From: CAYXPR01 sp964467255
GTDB taxonomy: Bacteria; Pseudomonadota; Alphaproteobacteria; Rickettsiales; RGZB01
Direction: 5' to 3'
NCBI GenBank assembly: GCA_964467255.1
Contig: CAYXPR010000004.1
Coordinates: forward strand, 62,001-126,000
Length of the DNA stretch: 64,000 nucleotides
Shown: positions 8,979 to 17,425 of the stretch, piece by piece
How positions within the stretch are numbered: the stretch's first letter is position 1
Layout: each line of letters starts with the position of its first letter
The notes under the pieces: generated by a model
Told to the model about the DNA's origin: nothing
The model's input: the letters and a program-made list of their open reading frames with translations, nothing else
The model's database searches: none
Program-made: the position numbers and the translations under genes

Positions 8979-9920
8979 TTAAGCCTTCGCCTGTTTTTCT
9001 TTTGCATCGGGCGTGATGCCCTCTGCCAGCTCGAGCGGCGTAGCGTAGCATCCTAGCACATGAATGGCCGCAGGGATGCCACGTGCATGCAGCTTGTTTA
9101 TTACCTTGGTAAATTTTTCAATCGCGGCATCTCCCGCTGGGCGGAAACCTTTTACGTCCACGAGGTAAAAACGCTGCGTGGGCGTGCCGACCTGACGGTA
9201 GTGATGCACCAGTGTGATGATAGATTGTGTGGCATCTTTTAACGCGGTTTCAATGGCGTCATAACTGATGGTTTCTTCCGCGGTAACAACCCAGAGCGTG
9301 TGGTCATCGCCGGTTTCTTCCGGCTCGACATAGCCGACGCACAGCACGGGTGTTTTTTTGGATGGCGCGGCGCGCAAAAATGGTAATTTGGCAAACACCA
9401 TCGGGGGTTTTTCAGTTTCTGCCACGCGCACCCACCACGGCTTGGGCGAGGCTTCGTCCCACACGGGCAACACACCGACGGTGACGGTTTTCTCCACCAC
9501 GTCTTTGACCACTTCCATGGTGGTAGGGCGCTTGCTGATGGGGGTGAAGGCCCCGAAATATTCGCGCGCCATCCAGTAGCATTCACTGGTTTCATGGCTG
9601 GCTAGGGTAGAGATGTGGCTTTCTTCTTCCACGCAGCAGGCGCTGGAAATAATGATGCGCCAGAGCTGTGCCACGGCGGTGGCAGAAAGTTTGCCTTCGC
9701 TGGCTTTCACCATGCGGCGAATCATGCTCGCTTCGCGTCCCGGGCGGATGATGCTGTGCTGGGATTTGCCGCCGTTGTGTTTGATGACACCGACTTTTTC
9801 CACCAGCCCAACGCGTTCAATGAGCAGCTTCAACAGCGCGTCATCAATTGCATCAATCTGCTGGCGTAGCTCAGAAAGCCCTGCTTCGCCGGATTTTCCA
9901 CCTGTTTTTTCTTTTGCCAT
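8979..9920 (-). CDS. Chorismate mutase with PheA-like (degenerate PDT plus ACT) C-terminus
   Basis: The N-terminal 100 residues form an AroQ-type chorismate mutase helix bundle: LRQQIDAIDDALLKLL, ER at the first helix end, and IIRPGREASM in the third. This domain turns chorismate into prephenate. The remaining 210 residues resemble PheA in outline. VGVLPVWDEA stands where prephenate dehydratase has its GVLPIENS-type segment, TQRFYLVDVKG recalls the TRF/ACT junction, and HVLGCYATP matches the end of an ACT domain. The first PDT lobe is missing, and the catalytic TRF triad is TQRF. Dehydratase activity is therefore doubtful; the tail may be regulatory. The gene directly precedes hisC. The GAGG upstream of ATG 9920 is about 13 bases away, a weak ribosome site. 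Confidence 0.75.
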   Translation of the reverse strand: MAKEKTGGKSGEAGLSELRQQIDAIDDALLKLLIERVGLVEKVGVIKHNGGKSQHSIIRPGREASMIRRMVKASEGKLSATAVAQLWRIIISSACCVEEESHISTLASHETSECYWMAREYFGAFTPISKRPTTMEVVKDVVEKTVTVGVLPVWDEASPKPWWVRVAETEKPPMVFAKLPFLRAAPSKKTPVLCVGYVEPEETGDDHTLWVVTAEETISYDAIETALKDATQSIITLVHHYRQVGTPTQRFYLVDVKGFRPAGDAAIEKFTKVINKLHARGIPAAIHVLGCYATPLELAEGITPDAKEKQAKA

Positions 9921-10032
9921 GGTTTTCTAAGTGCCTCGTTAGGCATGGATACTATAATAATCCGCCACAAGCGCAACGGTTTATCCGTAAATAGCTGGTT
10001 TTAGCCTGCATTTTCAGGCCCGTTAGAGGCGC

Positions 10033-10061
10033 TTGACATTTGGCGGCCAGCAAGGGATAGT
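10033..10061 (+). promoter_or_regulatory. Sigma-70 promoter of tRNA-Leu
   Basis: A consensus -35 TTGACA (10033-10038) is separated by 17 bases from GATAGT (10056-10061), matching TATAAT at four of six positions. The expected start near 10068 would give a leader of about 28 bases before the tRNA. Confidence 0.7.
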
Positions 10062-10095
10062 AGCGCCCTTTCCATGGGGGAACCCTTGGTTTAAT

Positions 10096-10182
10096 GCCCA
10101 GATGGCGAAATTGGTAGACGCACTAGCTTCAGGTGCTAGCGCTCGCAAGAGCATGGAAGTTCGAGTCTTCTTCTGGGCACCA
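10096..10182 (+). tRNA. tRNA-Leu (anticodon CAG)
   Basis: An 87-base class II tRNA. The 7-bp acceptor stem GCCCAGA/TCTGGGC (10096-10102 with 10172-10178) is perfect, followed by discriminator A and an encoded CCA (10180-10182). The anticodon stem CTAGC/GCTAG (10123-10127 with 10135-10139) encloses the loop TTCAGGT with anticodon CAG at 10130-10132. A long variable arm, typical of leucine tRNA, follows, then the TTCGAGT T-loop. It decodes CUG. It has its own promoter. Confidence 0.95.
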
Positions 10183-10202
10183 CCGTTTCATGGAATAGCG
10201 GT

Positions 10203-11735
10203 ATGAAAAAACGAATCGCAAAGTATCACCGAGATATTTCCCCCTATTCCATTTTTCTTGGCCTATTCATCGGACTACTTACAGTGAATATAGTGGTGGG
10301 GCTGGTAAACAGCTTCCATTGGCCCATTGGTCACGATGCGCAAATTTTTTATTATGTGGGCGCAAAAATTCTTGAGGGCCAGATGCCCTACAAGGATATT
10401 TTTATGATGGATATGCCAGTGGTATATCTTATCAACAGCCTCGGGATTTTTTTGTTCGGTATATTTGGAGACGATGTTGGGCAGCGGCTGACCGACATTG
10501 GCTGGTTGGTTTTTACCGGTGTGATGATGTATCACTTCTGTAAGATAGAGAGCCGAATGGCGGGCGTCGCAGCAGCGCTTTTTTTTGCCAGCTACCATAT
10601 GGCGCTTGGGCCCGATATGGCCATGCAAAGAGACTATTTAATGGCCCCATTTTTAGTGGGCAGCTGCCACTTTTTTGCAAACTATCTTGAAGCAAAGAAA
10701 CCACAAAAAAGCATTTTCATTGCAGGCGTTTTTCTGGCGCTGGCCGCAATGATAAAGCCGCACCCGATATTGTTAGGTGTGATGTTTGTTATTGTTTTGT
10801 TGTCTGAAAAGAAACCACTTAAGACAAACGTTGTTTTAAAAGAAATCGGTTTGTTTTGTGCGGGTTTTGGGAGTGTGCTGCTGGTACTGGCGCTGTGGTT
10901 GTTGATAGGCGGTGCGGCTGGGAGCTTGTGGGAAATGGCCTTTGAATATATTCCCGTTTACAACCGGTTCGGCACAAAACCGTTCCTGATGAACGACATT
11001 GATAAGGTGCTGTTATTTGTTGGATTAACTGCGGTTATTGCCAATATCAGTCAGGAGAAAATTAGAAAAAGAAACACGGTTTTACTGTGTGGGTGCTTGT
11101 ATGGCTTTATGCACTTCCACCTTCAGCATTTTGGCATGGTGCACCGGCTTTACCCCATGCGGGTGTTTTTTATTCTATTTTTGTTTTTTAACTTGTATGG
11201 ACTTTTTAAAGCACGCGGCCTATTTCCACAGATAGCGGCCGTGTGCGTATTGTTGTGGGGCCTCTATATTTTTTCAGCCTTTGAGATGACAAAGGCTGAA
11301 AAAATAAACCGACACTGGGAATATCAGGCGCGTCAGGAGCGGATAAACGACATAAAGATGGCATTTTTAAATGCTGCACCAGACCCTCTAAAACCCGAGG
11401 AGGGCAACACAATGCATTTCTTCGACGTGATTACAGGTTTTTGGTATGCCGCACTTGATGTCCACTCGGTATCCCCCAGTCGCTGTTTTTCGCCGTACAT
11501 ATTCTATATGTTTCCGGAATCTCCATATGTCCAGTCGCTTCAAAGGCGCTGCATTCAGCAGCTAGAAAGTAACTTACCAAAAGTGATAGCGCTTGGCGCA
11601 TTTAGCTTCCCGCGGCAGGAGCCATTCCTGATTTACAGGAGCCAGATTTTTAAAGACTTTCTCGATCAGCACTATGCGCCCGTAGTGATGAAGCATAACC
11701 ATCGGGTTTTTGCTCGCAAACCGCCCAGAGTATAG
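10203..11735 (+). CDS. GT-C type membrane glycosyltransferase
   Basis: A 510-residue integral membrane protein with about ten hydrophobic helices, the layout of GT-C glycosyltransferases that use polyprenyl-phosphate sugars (the Dol-P-Man / ArnT superfamily). The first periplasmic loop has HDAQIFYYVGAKILEG followed by QMPYKD and later DMPVVYLIN. This matches the family's catalytic acidic loop and its 'EGxxPYxD ... P' signature. The substrate cannot be predicted; surface polysaccharide or lipid A are usual targets. It starts 20 bases after tRNA-Leu with a weak ribosome site and faces the protease gene, whose stop is one base beyond its own. It is visibly richer in AT and in rare-looking codons (TTT, ATA, TTA, AAA) than its neighbours, suggesting acquisition by transfer next to the tRNA. 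Confidence 0.75.
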   Translation: MKKRIAKYHRDISPYSIFLGLFIGLLTVNIVVGLVNSFHWPIGHDAQIFYYVGAKILEGQMPYKDIFMMDMPVVYLINSLGIFLFGIFGDDVGQRLTDIGWLVFTGVMMYHFCKIESRMAGVAAALFFASYHMALGPDMAMQRDYLMAPFLVGSCHFFANYLEAKKPQKSIFIAGVFLALAAMIKPHPILLGVMFVIVLLSEKKPLKTNVVLKEIGLFCAGFGSVLLVLALWLLIGGAAGSLWEMAFEYIPVYNRFGTKPFLMNDIDKVLLFVGLTAVIANISQEKIRKRNTVLLCGCLYGFMHFHLQHFGMVHRLYPMRVFFILFLFFNLYGLFKARGLFPQIAAVCVLLWGLYIFSAFEMTKAEKINRHWEYQARQERINDIKMAFLNAAPDPLKPEEGNTMHFFDVITGFWYAALDVHSVSPSRCFSPYIFYMFPESPYVQSLQRRCIQQLESNLPKVIALGAFSFPRQEPFLIYRSQIFKDFLDQHYAPVVMKHNHRVFARKPPRV

Positions 11736-11736
11736 G

Positions 11737-13728
11737 CTAGCTGCAGAACGGACACAGGCACGGGCTGGCCGCGCTGCTGAGGCTGGTGGAGTCGCCCATT
11801 GGCACAGATGCGGCGTTGACGATCTGGATGTCCTGCAGCGCTAACCTGCCGCCCGCACCCACTACCGTAATCGTATTGCCGTCAGCCAGCGTGAACACGG
11901 CATGACCGTTTACGTTCTGCGCGTTCGCCAGCGCGGCGCTTGCAGTAGCGAAAACCAGATTTGAGAACTGAATCGTATCACCCGTGGCAGCGCCAGGGTT
12001 TGAAAAGTCCCACACAATATCGTTACCGTTTGATACTAAATCGCGGAATAGGAAAATGTCGTTCCCTGCGCCGCCATAGAGCTGGTCGTGGCCGCGGTCA
12101 CCGCGAATCACGTCATTGCCTGCACCGCCATACAGCACGTCACGCTCTGAACCACCTTGCAGTACGTCGTTGCCGTTGCCGCCAAGCAGGAAGTCATTAC
12201 CACGGTCACCCTGCAGCGTGTCATTGCCTTCGTCGCCATAGAGCATATCTTGGTCTTCACCGCCGGAAACAGTGTCGTTACCAACGCCGCCGGAAATTGT
12301 ATCGTGGCCATAACCGCCAGAGACGCGGTCATCACCGGCGCCGCTACTGATACGGTCGCTGGAGGCCGTGCCGGTGATGATGTCGTTGCCCGAGGTTGTA
12401 GCGCTTGCACTAGTGGTTGGGGCTGTTGTTGTATTGGTATTGGTAGTGGTAGTTGTGGCGGTGGGCGCGGAGGTGACGTTGCCACCCAGCGTGATGCCGA
12501 AATTACCGTCTGTATAGTTTAGCAGCGTGAGCTTGTTACCCAGCGTGTCGCTGACGGTGAGCGTGGTGCCGCTTTTTACCAGTGTGAAGGTTTGGCCACC
12601 GACAGAAAGAGAATAGCCGCTGGCGCTCGCCACGGCTTTGCCAACCACGTTGATGCCGTTGATGTGAATGATGTTGCTGCCGAGCGTGTCGGAAATCACA
12701 TCGACATTGCCGGAACCTGCGAAGATGTAAGTATCATTGCCGGAATCACCCTCGAGCGTATCGTTACCCGCGCCGCCCACGAGCGTATCATTGCCGCTGT
12801 AGGCCACGATTTTATCGTTACCTGCACCGCCCTCAAGGCGGTTGCTGAGGTCGTTTCCATAGAGCCTGTCGTTACCACTACCAGCGACCGCATTTTCAAT
12901 GCGTGCACCAAAGGCGTTCCATGTGTGCGTAGCGCCCACGGTGGTGACATAGGCCACGCCTTCGCGTAGGTCGAGCGTGGCGGCACCGGCATAGCCTGAG
13001 GCATTCAGCGTATCCGCACCGCCACCATCCCAGATGGTGAAGGTTTTACCTGCACCGGTGAGCGTGTAGGTGTCGCTGCCGGATTTATAGGCGGTGTTCA
13101 CACCATATAAGGCCTGAATGGCGGCAATGTCGTAAATCTGAAGGCCGCTTGGTGCGGTGGGGCCACCCGCCGTGGCGGCAAGGCCGCCCACGCTGCTGCT
13201 GGTGGAAGGGTAATAGGACATGACGGAGGAATTGAAATTGTCTTCATTCTTGGGCAATGAATCGCCGTCGCGCGTTTCAAACGTATGCTCAAGGCCCATC
13301 GCGTGGCCAATTTCATGCATGAACACAAGGTAGCCGTAAGAACCCGGCGTAAGGCTGTAAAAAGGGTCGGCATTTGCTGCGGAGTAAGCCTTACCGATTG
13401 TGATGTCGCTGCCATAGGTTTGGTTCGGGTAATACGCCCATGCCGCCACACCATTTGGCATGGTGGCTTGGCGGAAGGCAATGTCGTAATCCGTGCGCGT
13501 GGCTAAATTGGTGGGGGTGTTGACGAAATCAATTTTCGCGACGTTTTCGTAATGCTGCATGGCGGTTTCAGCCGCAGTTTTTTGCGCCGCGTTCAGCAAC
13601 TGATAGCCTGTGGCGCTGGCATTTGTGATGTTGCCGGAAATGTTATCGAATGTGTAGGAAACTTTAGTGACGGCGGTGGTGGTGCCCCAACGGTATCCGG
13701 ATGCCAGTGCATCGACGTAATAAACCAT
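11737..13728 (-). CDS. Serralysin-type zinc metalloprotease with RTX repeats
   Basis: Secreted M10B metzincin protease, 663 residues from the ATG at 13728. I chose that ATG because GGGGGGG lies four bases upstream; the frame extends 13 codons further without a ribosome site. Residues 1-225 are the catalytic domain with zinc motif HEIGHAMGLEH (about 138-148) and Met-turn SVMSYYP. A first RTX block (about 284-332) and a second, longer block (about 445-557) of GGxGxDxLx nonapeptides bind calcium; a Thr-rich linker (TTTTTTNTNTTTAPTT, about 425-440) separates them. There is no N-terminal signal, as expected for type I secretion, but no type I exporter genes are in the window. The C-terminus ends in SPCLCPFCS, three cysteines in the last seven residues, which is unusual for an RTX secretion signal. 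Confidence 0.88.
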   Translation of the reverse strand: MVYYVDALASGYRWGTTTAVTKVSYTFDNISGNITNASATGYQLLNAAQKTAAETAMQHYENVAKIDFVNTPTNLATRTDYDIAFRQATMPNGVAAWAYYPNQTYGSDITIGKAYSAANADPFYSLTPGSYGYLVFMHEIGHAMGLEHTFETRDGDSLPKNEDNFNSSVMSYYPSTSSSVGGLAATAGGPTAPSGLQIYDIAAIQALYGVNTAYKSGSDTYTLTGAGKTFTIWDGGGADTLNASGYAGAATLDLREGVAYVTTVGATHTWNAFGARIENAVAGSGNDRLYGNDLSNRLEGGAGNDKIVAYSGNDTLVGGAGNDTLEGDSGNDTYIFAGSGNVDVISDTLGSNIIHINGINVVGKAVASASGYSLSVGGQTFTLVKSGTTLTVSDTLGNKLTLLNYTDGNFGITLGGNVTSAPTATTTTTNTNTTTAPTTSASATTSGNDIITGTASSDRISSGAGDDRVSGGYGHDTISGGVGNDTVSGGEDQDMLYGDEGNDTLQGDRGNDFLLGGNGNDVLQGGSERDVLYGGAGNDVIRGDRGHDQLYGGAGNDIFLFRDLVSNGNDIVWDFSNPGAATGDTIQFSNLVFATASAALANAQNVNGHAVFTLADGNTITVVGAGGRLALQDIQIVNAASVPMGDSTSLSSAASPCLCPFCS
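12058..12396 (-). repeat. RTX nonapeptide array of the serralysin (main block)
   Basis: About a dozen degenerate 27-base units encode GGxGNDxLx calcium-binding nonapeptides, forming a parallel beta-roll once the protein reaches calcium outside the cell. A shorter block of about five units lies at 12733-12879 in the same gene. The DNA periodicity arises from the protein code, not from an independent repeat family. Confidence 0.85.
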
Positions 13729-13907
13729 AGATTCCCCCCCAGCGCGCTGTTTAAACGCTAAGGACAATCGTACGCCTGTTTGGAGGTTCGTGGGTTAAGG
13801 AGCGGTTAATTAAAGGGCTGAAAAATAGCTATAAATTAAAGGTAAATTGCTAAAAAAAAGACTCAATTAATCTACAAATTTAAAGAAAACACTGTCCTAT
13901 CCACATA

Positions 13908-13940
13908 TAAAAAACCCGCCTGTTTAGGGCGGGTTTTTTA
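13908..13940 (-). terminator. Rho-independent terminator of the symporter gene
   Basis: Arms CCCGCC and GGCGGG (extended by A and T runs to AAAAAACCCGCC and GGGCGGGTTTTTT) enclose a loop around TGTTTA. Both flanks carry A or T runs, so it can stop transcription in either direction. It lies 20 bases behind the symporter stop (13960) and upstream of the protease gene, insulating the two. The rest of 13729-13907 is AT-rich and probably holds the protease promoter; I see no further gene there. Confidence 0.8.
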
Positions 13941-13959
13941 TTCTAACTGCCTGAGAAGC

Positions 13960-15177
13960 TTATACGTTTTTGTAGTACTGCTTCACATTCAGCGTGTCTT
14001 CGGTTTTATCCACAATCAGGGTAATGGTAGCATCACCCGTGATGTTCAGCGTGGTGCGGAACATGTCGAGCACGCGATCCACACCGGCAATAATACCGAT
14101 ACCTTCAATCGGCAGGCCGACAGAAGACAGCACCATGCCCATGAAAATGAGCGAGCCGCTCGGAATGCCAGCCGCGCCAATCGATGCCAGCGTGCAGGTG
14201 AGCACCAGCACGAGGTAGTCGTGGCTTTCCAGCGTGACACCCGTGGCTTGCGCAAAGAACAGGGCGCAAATGCCGAGGTAAATGGCCGTACCGTCCATAT
14301 TGATGGCCGCGCCCAGTGGAAGCACGAAATTGGTGCTGCCCGTGGATACGCCCAGCTTTTCATGCAGGACGCGCATGGTGGTGGAAAGAGCCGCCTTGCT
14401 GCTGCTGGTAGAGAATGCCAGCGTCTGCGGTTCAATCATTTTACGGTAGAAAGGCATTGGGTTTAAGCGTGCGAACACCAGAATGAACACCCCGAACAGG
14501 ATGTACTGGATGAGGCAGGCTGCCAGTACCGTGACGACCAGCTTGGCGAGCGAGAAGAGAATATCCATCCCCTGCGTGCCGACCGACCACGCCATGTAGC
14601 CAAACACGCCGTAGGGCGCCAGCTGCACAATGAGTTCAATCATTTTAAAGGTAACAAGCGCCGTTTGCTGCGACACTTCACGCACTTTCGCGGCCTTATC
14701 GCCTACCAGATTGATGGTGATACCCGTGAAGATAGCGAAGATAATCACTTGCAGAATATGGCCTTCAACCATAGCTTTCAGCGCGTTATCCGGAATGATG
14801 CCCATCAGCGTTTCACCAACGCTCGGGGCTTCCTTTTTAATGGCCGGAATGGCAGAGTTCGTGCCTTCAAAGTGCAGGCTCACGCCTTCACCCGGTTTGA
14901 ACAGTGCGCCAGCGGCAAGGCCGATGCACACCGCAAAAGCAGCGGTGAACAGGAAGGTGAAAATGGCTTTAAAGCCCACGCGGGAAACGTTTTTACCAGC
15001 GCCCATGTTGGTAACGCCCGAAACCAGTGCAAAGAACACCAGCGGCACAATGACCATTTTGATGAGGTTAATAAAGATGGTGCCCAGTGGTTTTAAGTAC
15101 GCGGCATCTTCCTTCAGGAAGTAACCTGCCACCACACCCAGAAGTAGACCTGCAATAACCTTCTGCCAAAGCTTCAT
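13960..15177 (-). CDS. Dicarboxylate/amino acid:cation symporter (DAACS family)
   Basis: Inner-membrane secondary transporter of the GltP/DctA family that couples uptake of C4-dicarboxylates or acidic amino acids to Na+ or H+. From the ATG at 15177 (GGGGATATGAG just upstream) it is 405 residues. It has eight membrane helices and the signature reentrant loops: AFSTSSSKAALSTTMRVL (Ser-rich HP1), NMDGTAIYLG in helix 7 and IGAAGIPSGSLIFMGMVL in HP2. NMDGT is a sodium-site motif, favouring Na+ coupling. A longer frame to 15264 lacks a ribosome site and is rejected. The gene is monocistronic with its own terminator. Glutamate and C4-dicarboxylate specificity cannot be told apart by eye. Confidence 0.88.
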   Translation of the reverse strand: MKLWQKVIAGLLLGVVAGYFLKEDAAYLKPLGTIFINLIKMVIVPLVFFALVSGVTNMGAGKNVSRVGFKAIFTFLFTAAFAVCIGLAAGALFKPGEGVSLHFEGTNSAIPAIKKEAPSVGETLMGIIPDNALKAMVEGHILQVIIFAIFTGITINLVGDKAAKVREVSQQTALVTFKMIELIVQLAPYGVFGYMAWSVGTQGMDILFSLAKLVVTVLAACLIQYILFGVFILVFARLNPMPFYRKMIEPQTLAFSTSSSKAALSTTMRVLHEKLGVSTGSTNFVLPLGAAINMDGTAIYLGICALFFAQATGVTLESHDYLVLVLTCTLASIGAAGIPSGSLIFMGMVLSSVGLPIEGIGIIAGVDRVLDMFRTTLNITGDATITLIVDKTEDTLNVKQYYKNV

Positions 15178-15390
15178 CTCATATCCCCATAATAATCTTA
15201 CGAAATTAGCGTTAAACGCACGGCAAAAGCCATACGCCGCAAAAAACATACAGGTTAAAATCATCTTGGGAAGCGCTATTTTTTAACCCATTGAAATATA
15301 AAGCGTTTGATATAAGTCATGGCGTTTTTTATTTCGGTGGGTAGCTGGATAATCCCATGATTTTCTGTTAGAATTTACCCGTTGGCCTTT

Positions 15391-15975
15391 ATGACAAACA
15401 CGATTCAAAAACAAACGACAGAACTTGTGCCGTGGAACCAGTGGAATCCGGGGCTGGAGAATGACGCGCTGACGCTGGGGCAGGTGAAAGCCACGCTGCC
15501 TGGTGCAAACCCTGAAGATATCAGCCTTGTGGTGAAGCTGCTCGAGAACCCTAAGTCGCCATTAGCGCTGACGGGGGCGGTGAGCTTGGAGCGGCATGAC
15601 TGCATTCACATTATATTGGGGCGCGGCCTGCTCGGGCAGGATGAGGCCTTTGTGATTGGCTTCACCATGGGTACGGCGGGGAGCGAGCTCCACGCGCTGG
15701 AGAAATTTGTGTTTAAGAAGGTGGCGCGGTACCTCTACCCCACCAATTACCGGCTGACGAAAAAGAACCTGCAAGCCTATGAGCTGGGGGTGAAGGCTGG
15801 CAAAGCCTGTGGGGCGGATAAAATCTACCGGATGCCGCTGGAGGAATGTTATGACCAGACGTTGGGTGAACTTCGCGCGCAGCTTGGCATCCGCACGGCG
15901 TTTTTAAAAGAAATCTACCGCGAGGAGCAGCAGATGCTGCCCGGCACCAAAGCGAGCCAGCGCCTGCCGGTTTAG
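15391..15975 (+). CDS. COQ4-like protein with HDxxHx11E metal motif
   Basis: A 194-residue soluble protein I would otherwise call unknown. Residues about 69-85 read HDCIH, eleven residues, then E, which is exactly the HDxxHx(11)E motif of COQ4, a protein of coenzyme Q synthesis that binds a divalent metal and was first known from eukaryotes. The length also fits a minimal COQ4 domain. The following GFTMGTAGS and helical C-terminus with YELGVKAGKACGADK are compatible but not diagnostic. I place the start at the ATG at 15391; a TTG three codons upstream is possible, and neither has a clear ribosome site. It overlaps trkH by four bases at TTAG. No other ubiquinone gene is nearby. Family call rests mainly on the motif. 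Confidence 0.6.
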   Translation: MTNTIQKQTTELVPWNQWNPGLENDALTLGQVKATLPGANPEDISLVVKLLENPKSPLALTGAVSLERHDCIHIILGRGLLGQDEAFVIGFTMGTAGSELHALEKFVFKKVARYLYPTNYRLTKKNLQAYELGVKAGKACGADKIYRMPLEECYDQTLGELRAQLGIRTAFLKEIYREEQQMLPGTKASQRLPV

Positions 15976-17420
15976 TTGCGCCAGAATTTCGGCGTGAGCA
16001 GCACCAGCACGGTGAAAAGCTCAAGGCGCCCCAGCAGCATGGCAAAAGAAATGACCCATTTGGCATAATCGGACAGGGTGCTGTAATTGCCCACTGGGCC
16101 GATGATAGGCCCTAGCCCCGGACCCGTGTTTGAAAGCGCCGTGGCGCTGGCGGACATGCTGGCGATGAAATCCAGATCAGAGAAGGACAGTAAAATCGCT
16201 ACCACCGCAAAGGATAAGGCATAAAGAATAAAGAAGCTTAACACTGAACTACTGACCGATTCGGAAATCGGCTTACCGTTGAACATGCTGCGGAACACGC
16301 CGTGCGGCTGGAACAGCTGGTATACCTGACTGCGTGCAATTTCATGCAGAATCTGGAAGCGGAACATTTTGATGCCGCCGCCAGTGGAGCCGGTGCAGGA
16401 AAGGCCGACAGTGATAAAGAAGAACAGGATGATGGAAAGTGCGCTCCACTGTGTGTAATCCGCAGAAGCAAAACCAGTGGAGGTAGCAACAGACACTATG
16501 TTGAAGCTGGCATGGCGCAGCGCATAGGTGAGGGGCATGTTTTTGGCCAAATGCTCCCACAGCACCATGATGGCAATCACAATAAACAGGCTGCTGAGAT
16601 ACCACCGCACCTGTGAGTCGGTGAAGAGTGGTTTGTAGCTACCATTCATGCACTGCACGAATAGCACGAATGGCATGCCACCAAGCAGCATGAAGATTGT
16701 GCCGGTAACTTCTATCGGAACGCTGTTAAAGAAAATGAACGAGGCATCGTGCGTGGAAAAACCGGCGGTGGAGATGGTGGCGAAGGAATGGCAGATGGCA
16801 TCAAATGTGCTCATACCAAAAAACCAGTAACAAAATGCGCAGGCCCCAACCAAGATGAAATAAACCAAGGCAATCTGCGCAGAAAGCTGTGTGGCGCGCG
16901 GCATGACTTTGTCGGACTTGTCGGAGCTTTCGGTGCGGAAGAGTTGCATCCCACCGATTTTCAGCATCGGCAGAATCGCCAGCGCCATCACCACAATCCC
17001 GATACCGCCGATGGCGGTGAGCATGGAGCGCCAGAGTAGAATGCCCTTGGGCATGGTATCAAGGCCGGAAAACACGCTGGCCCCCGTGGTGGTGAGGCCG
17101 GACATGACTTCGAAATATGCATCGGTAAAGCTGTAGCGATATTCCGACAGCATGAATGGCAGCGTGGCAAAGGCGGCTAGCACAATCCAGCTTAAGTTGG
17201 TGAGAATGAAAGCCTGCTTTAAGGAGATGTTATCGACAGAGCCTTGGTTGGATAAAATAAGCGCCCCGCCGATAAAGGCTGTGAAGAAGGCGGAGATGGC
17301 AAACACCTTCCAGTCATCGGAGGCAAAGTACACATCCAGCACCGCGCAACCAATCATGCCAACTGCCAGCACCACCAGCAAAATACCAAGCACAAACAGA
17401 ACAGGGCGGAAGCTCATCAT
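15972..17420 (-). CDS. trkH: Trk/Ktr-type potassium transporter membrane subunit
   Basis: The K+-translocating subunit of the Trk uptake system, 482 residues and about ten membrane helices. It shows the four pore-loop repeats of the superfamily: SGLTTTGASVF, ATISTAGFSTHD, SVATSTGFASADY and SNTGPGLGPIIGP. Each carries the selectivity-filter glycine. TrkH needs the NAD-binding subunit TrkA for regulation; trkA is not in the window. The ATG at 17420 lies five bases after the folE stop with no good ribosome site of its own, so translation is probably coupled. Its 3' end overlaps the COQ4-like gene by four bases. Confidence 0.93.
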   Translation of the reverse strand: MMSFRPVLFVLGILLVVLAVGMIGCAVLDVYFASDDWKVFAISAFFTAFIGGALILSNQGSVDNISLKQAFILTNLSWIVLAAFATLPFMLSEYRYSFTDAYFEVMSGLTTTGASVFSGLDTMPKGILLWRSMLTAIGGIGIVVMALAILPMLKIGGMQLFRTESSDKSDKVMPRATQLSAQIALVYFILVGACAFCYWFFGMSTFDAICHSFATISTAGFSTHDASFIFFNSVPIEVTGTIFMLLGGMPFVLFVQCMNGSYKPLFTDSQVRWYLSSLFIVIAIMVLWEHLAKNMPLTYALRHASFNIVSVATSTGFASADYTQWSALSIILFFFITVGLSCTGSTGGGIKMFRFQILHEIARSQVYQLFQPHGVFRSMFNGKPISESVSSSVLSFFILYALSFAVVAILLSFSDLDFIASMSASATALSNTGPGLGPIIGPVGNYSTLSDYAKWVISFAMLLGRLELFTVLVLLTPKFWRN

Positions 17421-17425
17421 ATTGA

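Noticed and set aside
9921..10032. Possible attenuator or leader peptide before the chorismate mutase gene
   Set aside because: I found no short frame rich in Phe, Tyr or Trp codons and no convincing alternative hairpins.
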